Shown in pieces: positions 42,816 through 51,612 of a stretch of DNA of 64,000 nt. The position numbers were made by a program, and so were the translations under genes. The stretch spans positions 124,001 through 188,000 of the forward strand of contig JACCER010000003.1 in NCBI GenBank assembly GCA_013416445.1, given 5' to 3'. Numbering within the stretch: position 1 is the stretch's first letter; each line of letters begins with the position of its first letter. The notes under the pieces are model-generated. The model was given only the letters and a program-made list of their open reading frames with translations, searched no databases and was not told the DNA's origin. The stretch is from Alcaligenaceae bacterium. Lineage in GTDB: Bacteria > Pseudomonadota > Gammaproteobacteria > Burkholderiales > Burkholderiaceae_B.

Positions 42816-43562
42816 ATGGACTTGGGCTTGGAAGGGCGTGTAGCCGTCGTAACAGGTGGTGCCAACGGTATAGGGGCTTCGGTTTGCGATTGCCTGACGG
42901 CTGAAGGCGTCAAGGTGGTCGTGGCGGATATCAATACAGAATTGGCGCAGCGCAAAGCGCAGGAACTCATTGATGCCGGACGAGAGGCGCTGGCAGTGGG
43001 CGTTGACGTGACCGATGCCGCTTCGGTCAAGGCACTGTTCGAAAGCGTCAATAATAAATGGGGTCGTGTCGATGTGCTCGTGAATAACGCCGGTTTTACA
43101 CGCGACATGCGCATCACGAAAATGCAACTCGACGACTGGAACAGCGTGGTGGATGTCATCCTGAAGGGCGCCTTTCTTTGCACACGGGAAGCAATTCCAT
43201 ACTTTTCCAGGCAAAACTGGGGCAGAATCATCAATATTTCGTCGCGTGCTCACTTGGGGAACGCGGGGCAGGCCAATTATTCTGCAGCCAAGGCTGGCAT
43301 TATAGGTTTTACAAAAGCGATGGCGCTAGAGAATGGCCGGTTCAATGTCACCGTGAATGCGGTGGCGCCAGGTATCATTAATACTGAAGCAGTCTTAAGA
43401 TTGCCGCATTACGAAAAAATCCGTGAGGCAGCAGAGAAAATCACTCCCATACCGCGTATTGGCGAACCCCGCGATGTCGGGGCTGTGGTGGCTTTCCTGG
43501 CTTCTGAGCTTGCCAGCTACGTGACTGGCGATGTTTTGCATGTCACCGGCGGGCGTTATTAA
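42816..43562 (+). CDS. SDR-family 3-hydroxyacyl-CoA / 3-oxoacyl reductase (FabG-like)
   Basis: The protein has 248 residues. NAD(P)-binding TGGANGIGASV near residue 12, NNAGFTRD near 90, catalytic Ser in NISSRAHLG and the Tyr-x3-Lys pair in ANYSAAKAGIIGF near 155, ending with GDVLHVTGGRY. In this setting it probably oxidises the (R)-3-hydroxyacyl-CoA made by the MaoC hydratase. Asp in VVADINT after the second strand suggests NAD preference. It is the first gene of the rightward IclR-regulated operon, with AAAGGAAG before the ATG. Confidence 0.92.
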   Translation: MDLGLEGRVAVVTGGANGIGASVCDCLTAEGVKVVVADINTELAQRKAQELIDAGREALAVGVDVTDAASVKALFESVNNKWGRVDVLVNNAGFTRDMRITKMQLDDWNSVVDVILKGAFLCTREAIPYFSRQNWGRIINISSRAHLGNAGQANYSAAKAGIIGFTKAMALENGRFNVTVNAVAPGIINTEAVLRLPHYEKIREAAEKITPIPRIGEPRDVGAVVAFLASELASYVTGDVLHVTGGRY

Positions 43563-43576
43563 TTTCAAAGGATCAT

Positions 43577-44770
43577 ATGTCTATCAAACCTCTAGTCGGC
43601 ACGCGAATCCTGGATTTCAGCAAGGTTCTGGCTGGCCCTTTGTGTACTCAGGCCTTGACTGATCTTGGTGCCGAAGTCATCAAGATCGAGTCTCTTGAAG
43701 GAGACGATACGCGAGGGTGGCCGCCATTCCGCGAAGGCGATGGTGCTGTGTTTTTGGCTACCAATCGTGGCAAACGCAGTATTGCCATCGACTTGAAGTC
43801 CGAGGGCGGTAAAGAAATCGTTCGCAAACTGGTGCGCGAAGCGGATGTCGTGGTTGAAAGCTTTGGTACCGGGGTTGCACAGCGGCTGGGTATTGATTAC
43901 GAAGCGTTAAAGGCATTGAACGACAAGCTGGTTTACTGCAGTATTTCCGGCTTCGGACGCACGGGGCCTCTGGCCCATGCCAAGGGCTACGACATGATCC
44001 TGCAGGCTTTCACGGGTATGTGTTCCATCATGGGAGAACCCGGCAGCGGGCCCGTCCGAGCCCCTTTTTCGCCAGTTGACCAGGGCACGGGCATGCATGC
44101 TACCTCGGCTATTCTGGCGGCATTGCTCGAGCGCGGCCGGACCGGGCGCGGATGCCTGGTGGAGGTCTCCTTGTTTGAAACAGGCGTGGCCTTCCTGGGG
44201 TATATGTTTCAGGCATACTGGGAACGCGGTACCGAGCCCGAGCGTTTCGGCTGTGCTCATGAATCCCTTTGCCCATATGAAGCCTTTAATGCCTCAGACA
44301 AATCGGTTCTTATTGGCGTAGCCAGTGAACCGCTGTGGCGTCGCTTCTGTGAAGTGGTGCAGCTCGACGACATGAAAGATGACCCAAGATTCAAAACCAA
44401 CTCTTTGCGTGTGCAGAATCGTGAAGCCACGCTGGCGCCTATAAGGGAAGTCGTAGCAAAGCACCCAGCCGCTTACTGGGTCGATTTGCTGGTTGGCAAT
44501 GGTATCCCGTGTACGCAGATCAACTCTTTTTCTGATGTCTTGAACCATCCGCATACGCTGGACAGCGGCATTATCATGCATTACGAAAGCCCGACCCACG
44601 GAAAACTGAACGCCATCGGGCCACCGGTAAAGTACGATGGCGTCCGCAGCGAGCCAACACAAGCGCCAGCCAAGTTGGGCGAACATACGCATGCCGTACT
44701 TGCGGAACTGGGCTATACCGACCAGGAAATCGGCCAGTTGCAGTCGGTGGGGGCCATCGCTACCGTGTAA
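43577..44770 (+). CDS. CaiB/BaiF-family CoA-transferase
   Basis: The protein has 397 residues. Motifs: GTRILDFSKVLAGPLCTQAL, GAEVIKIESLEGDDTR, NRGKRSIAIDLKSEGG and the catalytic Asp in SPVDQGTGMHATSAILAAL near residue 171. The racemase triad is absent, so it is a transferase and probably activates the incoming acid for the module. It starts 15 bp after the SDR stop. It ends shortly before an intact long-form palindromic repeat. Confidence 0.93.
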   Translation: MSIKPLVGTRILDFSKVLAGPLCTQALTDLGAEVIKIESLEGDDTRGWPPFREGDGAVFLATNRGKRSIAIDLKSEGGKEIVRKLVREADVVVESFGTGVAQRLGIDYEALKALNDKLVYCSISGFGRTGPLAHAKGYDMILQAFTGMCSIMGEPGSGPVRAPFSPVDQGTGMHATSAILAALLERGRTGRGCLVEVSLFETGVAFLGYMFQAYWERGTEPERFGCAHESLCPYEAFNASDKSVLIGVASEPLWRRFCEVVQLDDMKDDPRFKTNSLRVQNREATLAPIREVVAKHPAAYWVDLLVGNGIPCTQINSFSDVLNHPHTLDSGIIMHYESPTHGKLNAIGPPVKYDGVRSEPTQAPAKLGEHTHAVLAELGYTDQEIGQLQSVGAIATV

Positions 44771-44778
44771 CCGCGTAA

Positions 44779-44813
44779 GTCGGATTACGCGCCTGGCGGC
44801 GCTAATCCGACCT
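44779..44813. repeat. Intact long-form GTCGGATTA palindromic repeat
   Basis: GTCGGATTACGCGCC-TGGC-GGCGCTAATCCGACCT forms an almost uninterrupted stem of about 14 bp. It lies between the convergent CoA-transferase and hydrolase genes; a partial copy (CCCTAATCCGACA) follows at 44841-44853. Confidence 0.85.
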
Positions 44814-44924
44814 GCGAAAATCCTAAGTAAGTACTATTCGCCCTAATCCGACAGCAATCGCCTCGCCATGGCAAAGCACACACATTACTTTCGTGCGGCA
44901 AGCTAGGTCGATACAGTGCTCGCT

Positions 44925-45851
44925 TTATTTGGAAAGGAAGCTTTCTATAGCTGTAGCCAGCGCTTTGGGCTGATCAAGATGGATCATATGGCCAGCCTGA
45001 TTGATAACTGTACATTCAACAGACTGTATTTTGCTTAGGCGGTCTTCGAATTCGGAACGAGGGTATTTGCCCTTGCTTTGTCGTTCATGGCGGGTGTGTT
45101 CACCTTCCACCCAAAGAACGGGCGCCTGGATCTCTGCCCACGTGGAAACGGCTTCATCGCTTCGATAAAGCATGGGATTGACGCGTTTATGTGCGGCATC
45201 GGCTGCGAGGTGCCTGCGGCCGTCTGGTCCGGGCTCTGTCCAATGGCCTGCCAGCCAGATTCCATATTCTTGCTCAAGTTGCGGGCTTCTGAGTTTCATG
45301 TGTTCAACGACATGTTGCTCATTTGTGAAAGTTCGAAATGATGTTGGTGATTTTAGTTCTGTAAGCCATTGGGCCAGCCTGGTTGGGGCTTCGGACGGGA
45401 TGGATTTGGCCAGCCCGAAACCCTCGACATTGATCAGGCGGCGAATGCGTGTAGGGCAGGCGCCAGCGTATGTCATTACGATGTTGCCGCCCATGCTATG
45501 GCCAAGCAAATCAATGGGAGCGGTCGGCGATAGGTAGTCAATGACGGCATCCAGATCGCCGTAGTAATCATAGAACCAGTAGCTGTCGACTGGCTGCGTG
45601 CCCCTGCTTCCGCCGAATCCTCGCCAGTCCAATGCGATGACTTCCCGGTCAGCGGAAAGATAGTCGACGCAGCGCTGAAAAGAAGCACCGACATCCATCC
45701 AGCCATGAGCTAAGAGGAGGGGGGGCGCGTTAAGCGCAGCGCTGCTTTTAGGCGCCCACCGGCGAATACGGTATGGCACGCCGTCTCGGATGGTGATCTG
45801 CTCGATGGCACAGTCCCTGTGCGGGAAGTAGGGTGACGGTTGTATGCTCAT
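44925..45851 (-). CDS. Alpha/beta hydrolase
   Basis: The protein has 308 residues. The nucleophile elbow is LLGHSMGGNIVMTYAG near residue 115, the oxyanion region LLLAHGWMDVGASF near 46, and the catalytic His NQAGHMIHLDQPKALA near 288. It resembles the serine-hydrolase-like (SERHL) group; the substrate is unknown. It is a single gene, convergent with the CoA-transferase. Confidence 0.88.
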   Translation of the reverse strand: MSIQPSPYFPHRDCAIEQITIRDGVPYRIRRWAPKSSAALNAPPLLLAHGWMDVGASFQRCVDYLSADREVIALDWRGFGGSRGTQPVDSYWFYDYYGDLDAVIDYLSPTAPIDLLGHSMGGNIVMTYAGACPTRIRRLINVEGFGLAKSIPSEAPTRLAQWLTELKSPTSFRTFTNEQHVVEHMKLRSPQLEQEYGIWLAGHWTEPGPDGRRHLAADAAHKRVNPMLYRSDEAVSTWAEIQAPVLWVEGEHTRHERQSKGKYPRSEFEDRLSKIQSVECTVINQAGHMIHLDQPKALATAIESFLSK

Positions 45852-45958
45852 GAATCAATTATAAACACTCTTTCCTGGTGATCACAGTCAGTACCATGCC
45901 CACTAGAGTCATCATCAGGGTGATAGACTGCATTTAACGACGACTATCAGGATTTTTC

Positions 45959-46291
45959 ATGGCGGCTTTCCTTCCCGCGCTAAAAGTGGCGCTGCCCTAC
46001 ATAACGCAAATCGTTACGGCTACCTTGCCCATGTTCACGGCCAAATCCGCCGAGGGTAAAGCGGATGAGGTCATGCCCCAGCAAATTCGGGAGCTGCAGG
46101 CGGCAGTCACCCAAAACGCCGAGTCCGTCAAAGGCTTGGCGCTACAGTTGAAAGAAACCATAGAAGGTATCGATGCCGCCGCGCTTGGGCTGCAGCGGCA
46201 AATCGTTCTTTTGAAGCGTTTGGCGGTATTTTCAGTACTGGTTGCTGTCGTGGCCGTAGGCGTTGCCGTTTGGGTGGTGACACGAGGCTAG
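45959..46291 (+). CDS. Hypothetical protein with C-terminal membrane anchor
   Basis: The protein has 110 residues. An N-terminal hydrophobic helix (ALKVALPYITQIVTATLPMF) is followed by a polar helical stretch likely to form a coiled coil (PQQIRELQAAVTQNAESVKG and on), and a C-terminal transmembrane helix (LAVFSVLVAVVAVGVAVWVV). An AGGA site stands 7 bp before the ATG. I do not recognise a named family. It lies between a divergent hydrolase and a convergent chemoreceptor gene. Confidence 0.75.
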   Translation: MAAFLPALKVALPYITQIVTATLPMFTAKSAEGKADEVMPQQIRELQAAVTQNAESVKGLALQLKETIEGIDAAALGLQRQIVLLKRLAVFSVLVAVVAVGVAVWVVTRG

Positions 46292-46332
46292 TTGCACTGT
46301 AGCCCCTTCGTCTGGCTGTTTGTTCAAAGCGG

Positions 46333-47958
46333 CTACGAATGCCCCAGCGCCAGCGGCTTATGGCTTCTTGGTGCTGGCTCGGTGCTATGTACCACGCTAC
46401 GCACCGCGTGGTTTTGCCGTGGATGCATCTTGAAGGTATCGACCAGATCAGCCAGGCTGGAAGCCTGATCCTGCATGCTGCCCGAAGCGGCGGCGGCTTC
46501 TTCGACCAAGGCGGCATTTTGCTGCGTCACCTGATCCATCTGCCCAATGGCGCGGTTGATTTCATCGATGCCCACGCTTTGCTCCTGGCTGGCCGAGGTG
46601 ATTTCACCCATGATGTCGGTCACGCGCTTGATGCTGCTGACGGTTTCCGTCATGGCCGAGCCGGCTTCGGCAACCAGCTTATTGCCTTCTTCCGTGGTGG
46701 ATACCGAGGCGTCGATCAGTGTCTTGATTTCCTTGGCGGCCGAGGCGCTGCGCTGTGCCAGGGTGCGCACTTCAGACGCCACCACGGCAAAGCCGCGACC
46801 CTGCTCGCCGGCCCGCGCCGCTTCTACCGCGGCGTTCAGCGCCAGGATATTGGTCTGGAAGGCAATGCCGTCAATCACCGCGATAATTTCTACGACCTTT
46901 TTCGATGAGTCATTGATGGCGCCCATGGTTTGGACCACCCTCGACACCACGTCGCCTCCCTGGATGGCCACATCGGCGGCCGATTTGGCTAGGGTTGCCG
47001 CCTGCTGAGCGTTGTCGGCGTTTTGCCTGACCGTCGTGGTCAGTTCTTCCATGGTGGCGGCGGTTTCGGCCAGTGAGCTGGCTTGCTCTTCGGTGCGTGA
47101 CGACAAATCGATGTTGCCGGCGGCAATCTGGCTGGACGCCGTGGCAATGGCATTGGCGCCGGTGCGAACGTCGTTGACCACCCTGGTCAGGCTGTCGTTC
47201 ATTTCCTTTAGCGCCTGCAGCAGCATGGCGGTTTCATCGCGGCCTTTTACCGTTATGACGCTGGTCAGGTCGCGTGAAGACACTGTTTGCGCCAGATGCA
47301 AGGCATTTTGCAAGGGGCGGGTAATTGAGCGCGTAATGGTCAGCGCCAAGGCCAGCCCGGCCAGGATCGCAATAATGGCGACGATGATCAGCATATTGCG
47401 CCCGGTGTCATTGTTTTGGTATAGCTCGGCAGCGCTGTCTTTGATGAATTTCCTTTGGAAATCCAGCAGTTCATCGACACTTGCAAGGTAAGAAGCCTGC
47501 AAAATGGTCATGTTTTTGTCAAAGAAGACAGCGGCGGCTTCATGCCTGCCAGCAGCGCTGTCGTCAAAGGCTTTTTTGCGTGCGTCGCTATATTCAGCAC
47601 GCTTTTTTATGATATTTTCAAAGTAGCCAAGGGCTGGTTGCGTGGTTGCGCGCGCCTTGATGGCGTCTTGCAGCTTAGTGACTTTAGCGCTGGCATCAGC
47701 CATATCGGCTTGAAAAACTTTTAATATCGCCGGGTCGGTAATTTTAGTGATTGCGGCAGTGCGCACGTTGTTCAGCGCAATGTATTTGCCCCAGTCGGAA
47801 ATCATGCGCTCGTCTTCTTGCTGAACATCGATCAGGTCGATAGCCAGGGCGCTAGAGGCTTGCATGCGCCAAAGTCCAATACCGGCCAAGATGGTGACGA
47901 GCAACAGCATGAATGTAAAGCCCATGATCAGGCGCGTGCCTATCTTAAGGTTGTTCAT
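46333..47958 (-). CDS. Methyl-accepting chemotaxis protein
   Basis: The product has 541 residues from the ATG at 47958. First TM helix [22 protein letters not shown] at residues ~8-30, a periplasmic four-helix-bundle sensor (4HB_MCP type) to about 185, second [21 protein letters not shown], and HAMP beginning TRSITRPL. The signalling domain has the conserved hairpin tip [32 protein letters not shown]. There is no C-terminal NWETF-type pentapeptide, so it would depend on other receptors for CheR tethering. It is a single gene; the ligand is unknown. Confidence 0.93.
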   Translation of the reverse strand: MNNLKIGTRLIMGFTFMLLLVTILAGIGLWRMQASSALAIDLIDVQQEDERMISDWGKYIALNNVRTAAITKITDPAILKVFQADMADASAKVTKLQDAIKARATTQPALGYFENIIKKRAEYSDARKKAFDDSAAGRHEAAAVFFDKNMTILQASYLASVDELLDFQRKFIKDSAAELYQNNDTGRNMLIIVAIIAILAGLALALTITRSITRPLQNALHLAQTVSSRDLTSVITVKGRDETAMLLQALKEMNDSLTRVVNDVRTGANAIATASSQIAAGNIDLSSRTEEQASSLAETAATMEELTTTVRQNADNAQQAATLAKSAADVAIQGGDVVSRVVQTMGAINDSSKKVVEIIAVIDGIAFQTNILALNAAVEAARAGEQGRGFAVVASEVRTLAQRSASAAKEIKTLIDASVSTTEEGNKLVAEAGSAMTETVSSIKRVTDIMGEITSASQEQSVGIDEINRAIGQMDQVTQQNAALVEEAAAASGSMQDQASSLADLVDTFKMHPRQNHAVRSVVHSTEPAPRSHKPLALGHS

Positions 47959-48081
47959 CGGTAATTCCAAATTTGTAAGTAATTTCGAATATTTTAGACT
48001 TGATGTTTCATGTTTAAGGACAGGAGCATCACAAGAAACAGGGTGTTGTTAATTAAATTCAATTGCTTAGCGAGCCTCGGC

Positions 48082-48113
48082 GTAGGTCGGATTGGCAGCA
48101 GAACAATCCGACA
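48082..48113. repeat. Copy of the GTCGGATTA palindromic repeat (short form)
   Basis: GTAGGTCGGATTGGCAGCAG then AACAATCCGACA, in the 315-bp gap between the divergent chemoreceptor and alpha/beta hydrolase genes. The remainder of that gap has no gene; TATACT at 48206 could be a -10 box for the hydrolase but no -35 partner is clear. Confidence 0.65.
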
Positions 48114-48273
48114 AGATTTTTGTGGCAAAAATGTCTGGAACATTTTCGCTTCTAGTGCTTATAGCGATTGGATTAGGCTAATCTTCTCCTGCTTGGATTC
48201 TTCCGTATACTGCAGAGTAAGACGATAATCCCCCCGCAAAATCACACTGAAATAGTACAAAAGGACGAATCTG

Positions 48274-49224
48274 ATGACAGCTGGCACAAGACTTCCGGGC
48301 ACCCCTGACCCTATGCATATATGGCGAGGTGCGGGTGGTATTCGTCTTGCGGTCGACACCTGGGGAAATCCCGACGGCCCCTTGGTGGTGCTTCAACATG
48401 GCGGTGGGCAAACTCGCCATGCCTGGGGAGGCACGGGTGAATTGCTTGGCGCAGCGGGATACTACGCGGTTGCGTTCGATGCGCGCGGCCATGGCGACTC
48501 GGACTGGGCGAGCGACGGGGCGTATGGACAAGACGCGATGGTACGCGATCTGGAATGCATCATCGAAACCCTAGGCAATCGTCGCCCGGTGCTGGTGGGC
48601 GCCTCCATGGGCGGCGGCACCAGCCTGGTGGCCGTTGGTGAAGGCCATGTTGACGCCACTGCCTTGATCATGGTGGATATCGCACCGCGCATCGAGCCCG
48701 AGGGCGTTGACAAGATACAGGCCTTTATGGCGCAAAAGCCCGAGGGTTTCGATACGCTGGAAGAGGTTGCCCAGGCCATCAGTAACTATCAGCCTCAACG
48801 TGCGCGACCCAAAAACCTGGATGGTCTCGTGAAAAATGTACGCCTTGGCGTCGACGGCAAATACCACTGGCACTGGGATCCGCGCATTCGTATCGGTAAG
48901 CGGGATCTGGAGCGGCGCCAACAGCGTCTGGAGGCATGCGCGCAGCAGCTTGCCTTGCCGACTTTGCTGGTGCGCGGTGGCTTGTCCGATGTGCTCAGCG
49001 AAGAAGGAGCTCAGCATTTTCTGGCCCTTTGCCCACACTGTGAATACGTTAATGTAAACAACGCTGGCCATATGGTGGCGGGGGATCGCAATGATATTTT
49101 CGGTACCTCGGTGATCGCGTTTTTAGGACGTACGGTGCCGGTAGGCGGCGAGCCGGTTTATCCCGCGCATTCTGGGGGCACGCATAACATCGGCGCAGGC
49201 GAAGATATCAACGACGTACCGTAA
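48274..49224 (+). CDS. Alpha/beta hydrolase
   Basis: The protein has 316 residues. The nucleophile elbow GASMGGGTSLVAVG is near residue 112, the oxyanion region QHGGGQTRHAWGG near 45, FDARGHGDSDW, and the catalytic His in NNAGHMVAGDRND near 266. The cap and loop pattern fits the haloperoxidase/esterase-like group. The ATG follows AAAGGACG. A strong terminator stands 52 bp after the stop. Confidence 0.88.
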   Translation: MTAGTRLPGTPDPMHIWRGAGGIRLAVDTWGNPDGPLVVLQHGGGQTRHAWGGTGELLGAAGYYAVAFDARGHGDSDWASDGAYGQDAMVRDLECIIETLGNRRPVLVGASMGGGTSLVAVGEGHVDATALIMVDIAPRIEPEGVDKIQAFMAQKPEGFDTLEEVAQAISNYQPQRARPKNLDGLVKNVRLGVDGKYHWHWDPRIRIGKRDLERRQQRLEACAQQLALPTLLVRGGLSDVLSEEGAQHFLALCPHCEYVNVNNAGHMVAGDRNDIFGTSVIAFLGRTVPVGGEPVYPAHSGGTHNIGAGEDINDVP

Positions 49225-49276
49225 CTTTATTGACGATGTCATCAAAGAAAATACGGGTTGACGCCTGAGCGTGCAA

Positions 49277-49314
49277 AAACAAAACGCCAATCCAGAAGGA
49301 TTGGCGTTTTGTTT
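49277..49314. terminator. Strong bidirectional intrinsic terminator
   Basis: A perfect 17-bp inverted repeat (AAACAAAACGCCAATCC with its complement) encloses the loop AGAA, flanked by A-runs and T-runs on both sides. It lies between the hydrolase gene and the leftward tRNA-Thr gene and can end transcription from both. Confidence 0.93.
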
Positions 49315-49318
49315 GGTT

Positions 49319-49394
49319 TGGTGCCGGCTAAAGGAGTTGAACCCTCGACCTTCGCATTACAAGTGCGCTGCTCTACCAACTGAGCTAAGCCGGC
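49319..49394 (-). tRNA. tRNA-Thr (anticodon TGT)
   Basis: The reverse strand folds as a 76-nt cloverleaf: acceptor GCCGGCT pairing with AGCCGGC, D-arm GCTC-AGTTGGTA-GAGC, anticodon loop CTTGTAA with TGT at 49359-49361, T-arm with GTTCAACTC, and an encoded CCA end. The identity follows from the anticodon. Confidence 0.97.
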
Positions 49395-49568
49395 GAAGGC
49401 ATCATTCTACAGGTTTTTTGATTCTTGTGTTTTCCACCCCGGAAACACTCTTTTCACCGCCTTTCTTGGCGAGCAAAAACGGTGATACGATGCTTGCATC
49501 TTACGGCAGTCCTATGATTTTCCTGCCTGTTTGCATTCTGATTTGTTTTGAATTTTGTAAGGTAAGCC

Positions 49569-50330
49569 ATGCAACTTCCCATCAATCGTTTTAAGCGTGC
49601 CATACAGGCGGGTCAGCATCAACTGGGGCTGTGGGTGTCTTTAACCAGCCCTTATAGCGCAGAAGTCGTGGCTGGGTCGGGTTTTGACTGGCTGGTCCTG
49701 GACACCGAGCATTCGCCCAACGATATCGGTTCAATACTGGGCCAGTTGCAGGCAACCGCGCCGTTTCCCGTGTCTTCCGTGGTGCGGCCCAGCTGGAACG
49801 ACCCGGTGCAGCAGAAGCGCTATCTTGATGTTGGCGCACAAACCCTGTTGATCCCTTATGTGCAAAACGCAGATGAAGCGGCGCAGGCGGTGGCGGGCAT
49901 GCGTTATCCGCCCAATGGCATGCGGGGCGTTGGCGGCACCATGCGGGCCAGCGGGTTTGGGCGTTTAGGTAATTATGCGAAAAGTTGTGAAGATGAACTG
50001 TGTCTGCTGGTGCAGGTAGAAACCCTGGAAGGGCTGGAAAATCTGGAAGAAATTGCGGCAGTAGATGGTGTGGATGGCATTTTCATCGGCCCGGCCGATT
50101 TATCGGCCAGTATGGGGCATTTGGGCGACATGAAGCACCCCAAGGTGCAAAAGACCATTGAAGACGCCATACGGCGCATCAGAGCGTGCGGCAAGGCGCC
50201 TGGCATTCTGACCTTTGACGAGGCCCTGGCAAGGCGTTATATGGAAGTGGGCAGCCTGTTTACGGCCGTAGGCATGGATGTGGCCATATTGGCGCGCGAA
50301 ACCGAAAAGCTTGCCGCGCGTTTTCGGTGA
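49569..50330 (+). CDS. HpcH/HpaI-family aldolase
   Basis: The protein has 253 residues. The family comprises class II (metal) aldolases cleaving 4-hydroxy-2-oxo acids to pyruvate plus an aldehyde. Visible: [21 protein letters not shown], the catalytic His in LDTEHSPND near residue 44, Arg in SVVRPSW near 70, metal Glu in [12 protein letters not shown] near 145 and metal Asp in [14 protein letters not shown] near 171. The closest types are HpaI (2,4-dihydroxyheptenedioate) and GarL; the exact substrate is open. It is a single gene. Confidence 0.9.
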   Translation: MQLPINRFKRAIQAGQHQLGLWVSLTSPYSAEVVAGSGFDWLVLDTEHSPNDIGSILGQLQATAPFPVSSVVRPSWNDPVQQKRYLDVGAQTLLIPYVQNADEAAQAVAGMRYPPNGMRGVGGTMRASGFGRLGNYAKSCEDELCLLVQVETLEGLENLEEIAAVDGVDGIFIGPADLSASMGHLGDMKHPKVQKTIEDAIRRIRACGKAPGILTFDEALARRYMEVGSLFTAVGMDVAILARETEKLAARFR

Positions 50331-50340
50331 CTGCGCATTT

Positions 50341-50374
50341 GTCGAATTACCTCTTCGGCTAATCCGACCTACGA
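50341..50374. repeat. Copy of the GTCGGATTA palindromic repeat
   Basis: GTCGAATTACCTCTTCGG then CTAATCCGACCTACG, with one mismatch in the left arm. It lies in the 61-bp gap between the convergent aldolase and sspB genes, where it may act as a shared transcript end. Confidence 0.7.
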
Positions 50375-50391
50375 ACCACGAATGCCAAGAC

Positions 50392-50853
50392 TTACTTGAC
50401 GATTTTCAAGCGTGGCGGCTTGGGCGGGGTATTGTCCGGCGCACCGGGCTTATCTGCTGATGCGAATGCCGATGGCGCTGTGCCATCGACCACGGCCTGG
50501 GGGCCGTGGCTGGTTGCATCGGCGCCTGGGTACGGTTGCGATTCGGCAATTTCGAACCCCATGCCAGCCCCTGTTTCGCGTGCGTAGATGGCCGAAACGG
50601 CTGCGACGGGCACCAGTAATTGCTCGGTTACGCCGCCAAAGCGGGTTTGGAACTCGATGTAGTCGTTGCCCAGCGTGAGCTGGTTGGTGGCCAGCGTACC
50701 GATATTCAGCGTAATCTGGCCATCGTGGATGTGCGCAGGTGGAACCAGGGTGTTGGCGTCTACCGTAACAACAATATGAGGGGTGTAGCCGTTATCGGTA
50801 CACCACTCGTGCAACGCGCGAATCAGGTAAGGCTTGGTCGATGATTCTTGCAT
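50392..50853 (-). CDS. sspB: ClpXP protease specificity-enhancing factor SspB
   Basis: The protein has 153 residues. SspB delivers ssrA-tagged proteins to ClpXP. The substrate-binding domain is seen as KPYLIRALHEWCTDNGYTPH, TVDANTLVPPAHIHDGQITL and NDYIEFQTRFGG. A disordered linker follows, and the C-terminal ClpX-binding tail ends in PPRLKIVK. It starts 4 bp after the sspA stop, the classical sspA-sspB operon. Confidence 0.96.
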   Translation of the reverse strand: MQESSTKPYLIRALHEWCTDNGYTPHIVVTVDANTLVPPAHIHDGQITLNIGTLATNQLTLGNDYIEFQTRFGGVTEQLLVPVAAVSAIYARETGAGMGFEIAESQPYPGADATSHGPQAVVDGTAPSAFASADKPGAPDNTPPKPPRLKIVK

Positions 50854-50857
50854 GATT

Positions 50858-51466
50858 TTAGCGGCGCATGACCTTTTCGGATGGGGTCAGCGCTTCGATG
50901 TAGGCTGGGCGCGAGAAAATGCGCTCGGCGTATTTCTGGATGGGGGCTGCGTTTTTGGGCAGTTCGATGCCGTAGTGGTCAAGACGCCATAACAGCGGGG
51001 CAACGGCCACATCCAGCATCGAGAATTCTTCGCCCAGCATGTATTTATTTTTCAACAGCATGGGAGCCAGTTGCGCGAGCCTGTCGCGGATATTCTGGCG
51101 TGCGAAATCTTGTGCCTTGGTATCAGTGGAGCTGCGGTTTTCCAATACCGATACGTGTACGAACAGTTCTTTTTCAAAGTTGTACAAGAACAGGCGTGTG
51201 CGTGCACGCATGACCGGGTCGGCCGGCATGAGCTGCGGATGCGGGAAGCGCTCGTCGATGTATTCGTTGATGATATTGGACTCGTACAGAATCAGGTCGC
51301 GCTCGACCAGGATAGGAACCTGGCCATAGGGGTTCATGACAGCTATGTCTTCAGGCTTGTTGTACAAGTCGATATCGCGGATTTCAAAATCCATGCCTTT
51401 TTCAAACAACACAAAGCGGCAGCGTTGGGAGAACGGGCAAGTCGTTCCAGAATAGAGCACCATCAT
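50858..51466 (-). CDS. sspA: Stringent starvation protein A
   Basis: SspA (202 residues) has a glutathione-transferase fold but acts as an RNA polymerase-associated regulator of stationary-phase and stress genes. The thioredoxin-like part shows LYSGTTCPFSQRCRFVLFEKGM and GQVPILVERDLILYESNIIN; the helical part shows FSMLDVAVAPLLWRLDHYGI. The order petABC then sspA-sspB is conserved in Betaproteobacteria. Confidence 0.96.
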   Translation of the reverse strand: MMVLYSGTTCPFSQRCRFVLFEKGMDFEIRDIDLYNKPEDIAVMNPYGQVPILVERDLILYESNIINEYIDERFPHPQLMPADPVMRARTRLFLYNFEKELFVHVSVLENRSSTDTKAQDFARQNIRDRLAQLAPMLLKNKYMLGEEFSMLDVAVAPLLWRLDHYGIELPKNAAPIQKYAERIFSRPAYIEALTPSEKVMRR

Positions 51467-51528
51467 GTCGCGAATTCCAATTGTAAAGATGAAAACAAGA
51501 GCACACCGAGGCGGGGCTCCGAAAAGAG

Positions 51529-51556
51529 AAATAGGCGTATCAACCTACGCCTATTT
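51529..51556 (-). terminator. Intrinsic terminator after petABC
   Basis: Perfect inverted repeat AAATAGGCGTA / TACGCCTATTT around TCAACC. Read leftward it is followed by CTCTTTT, fitting a terminator for the petABC transcript just ahead of sspA. Confidence 0.85.
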
Positions 51557-51612
51557 CTTGACCAGTAGCATATAAGCGGCGCCAGGAGGGCGCTGCTACC
51601 GGTGCGGGCTGC

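Noticed and set aside
49569-50330. HpaI-type gene considered as citramalyl-CoA lyase completing an itaconate route with MaoC and CoA-transferase
   Set aside because: The sequence fits HpaI/GarL aldolases rather than the CitE-like lyases, and the gene lies outside the IclR unit with no operator match.
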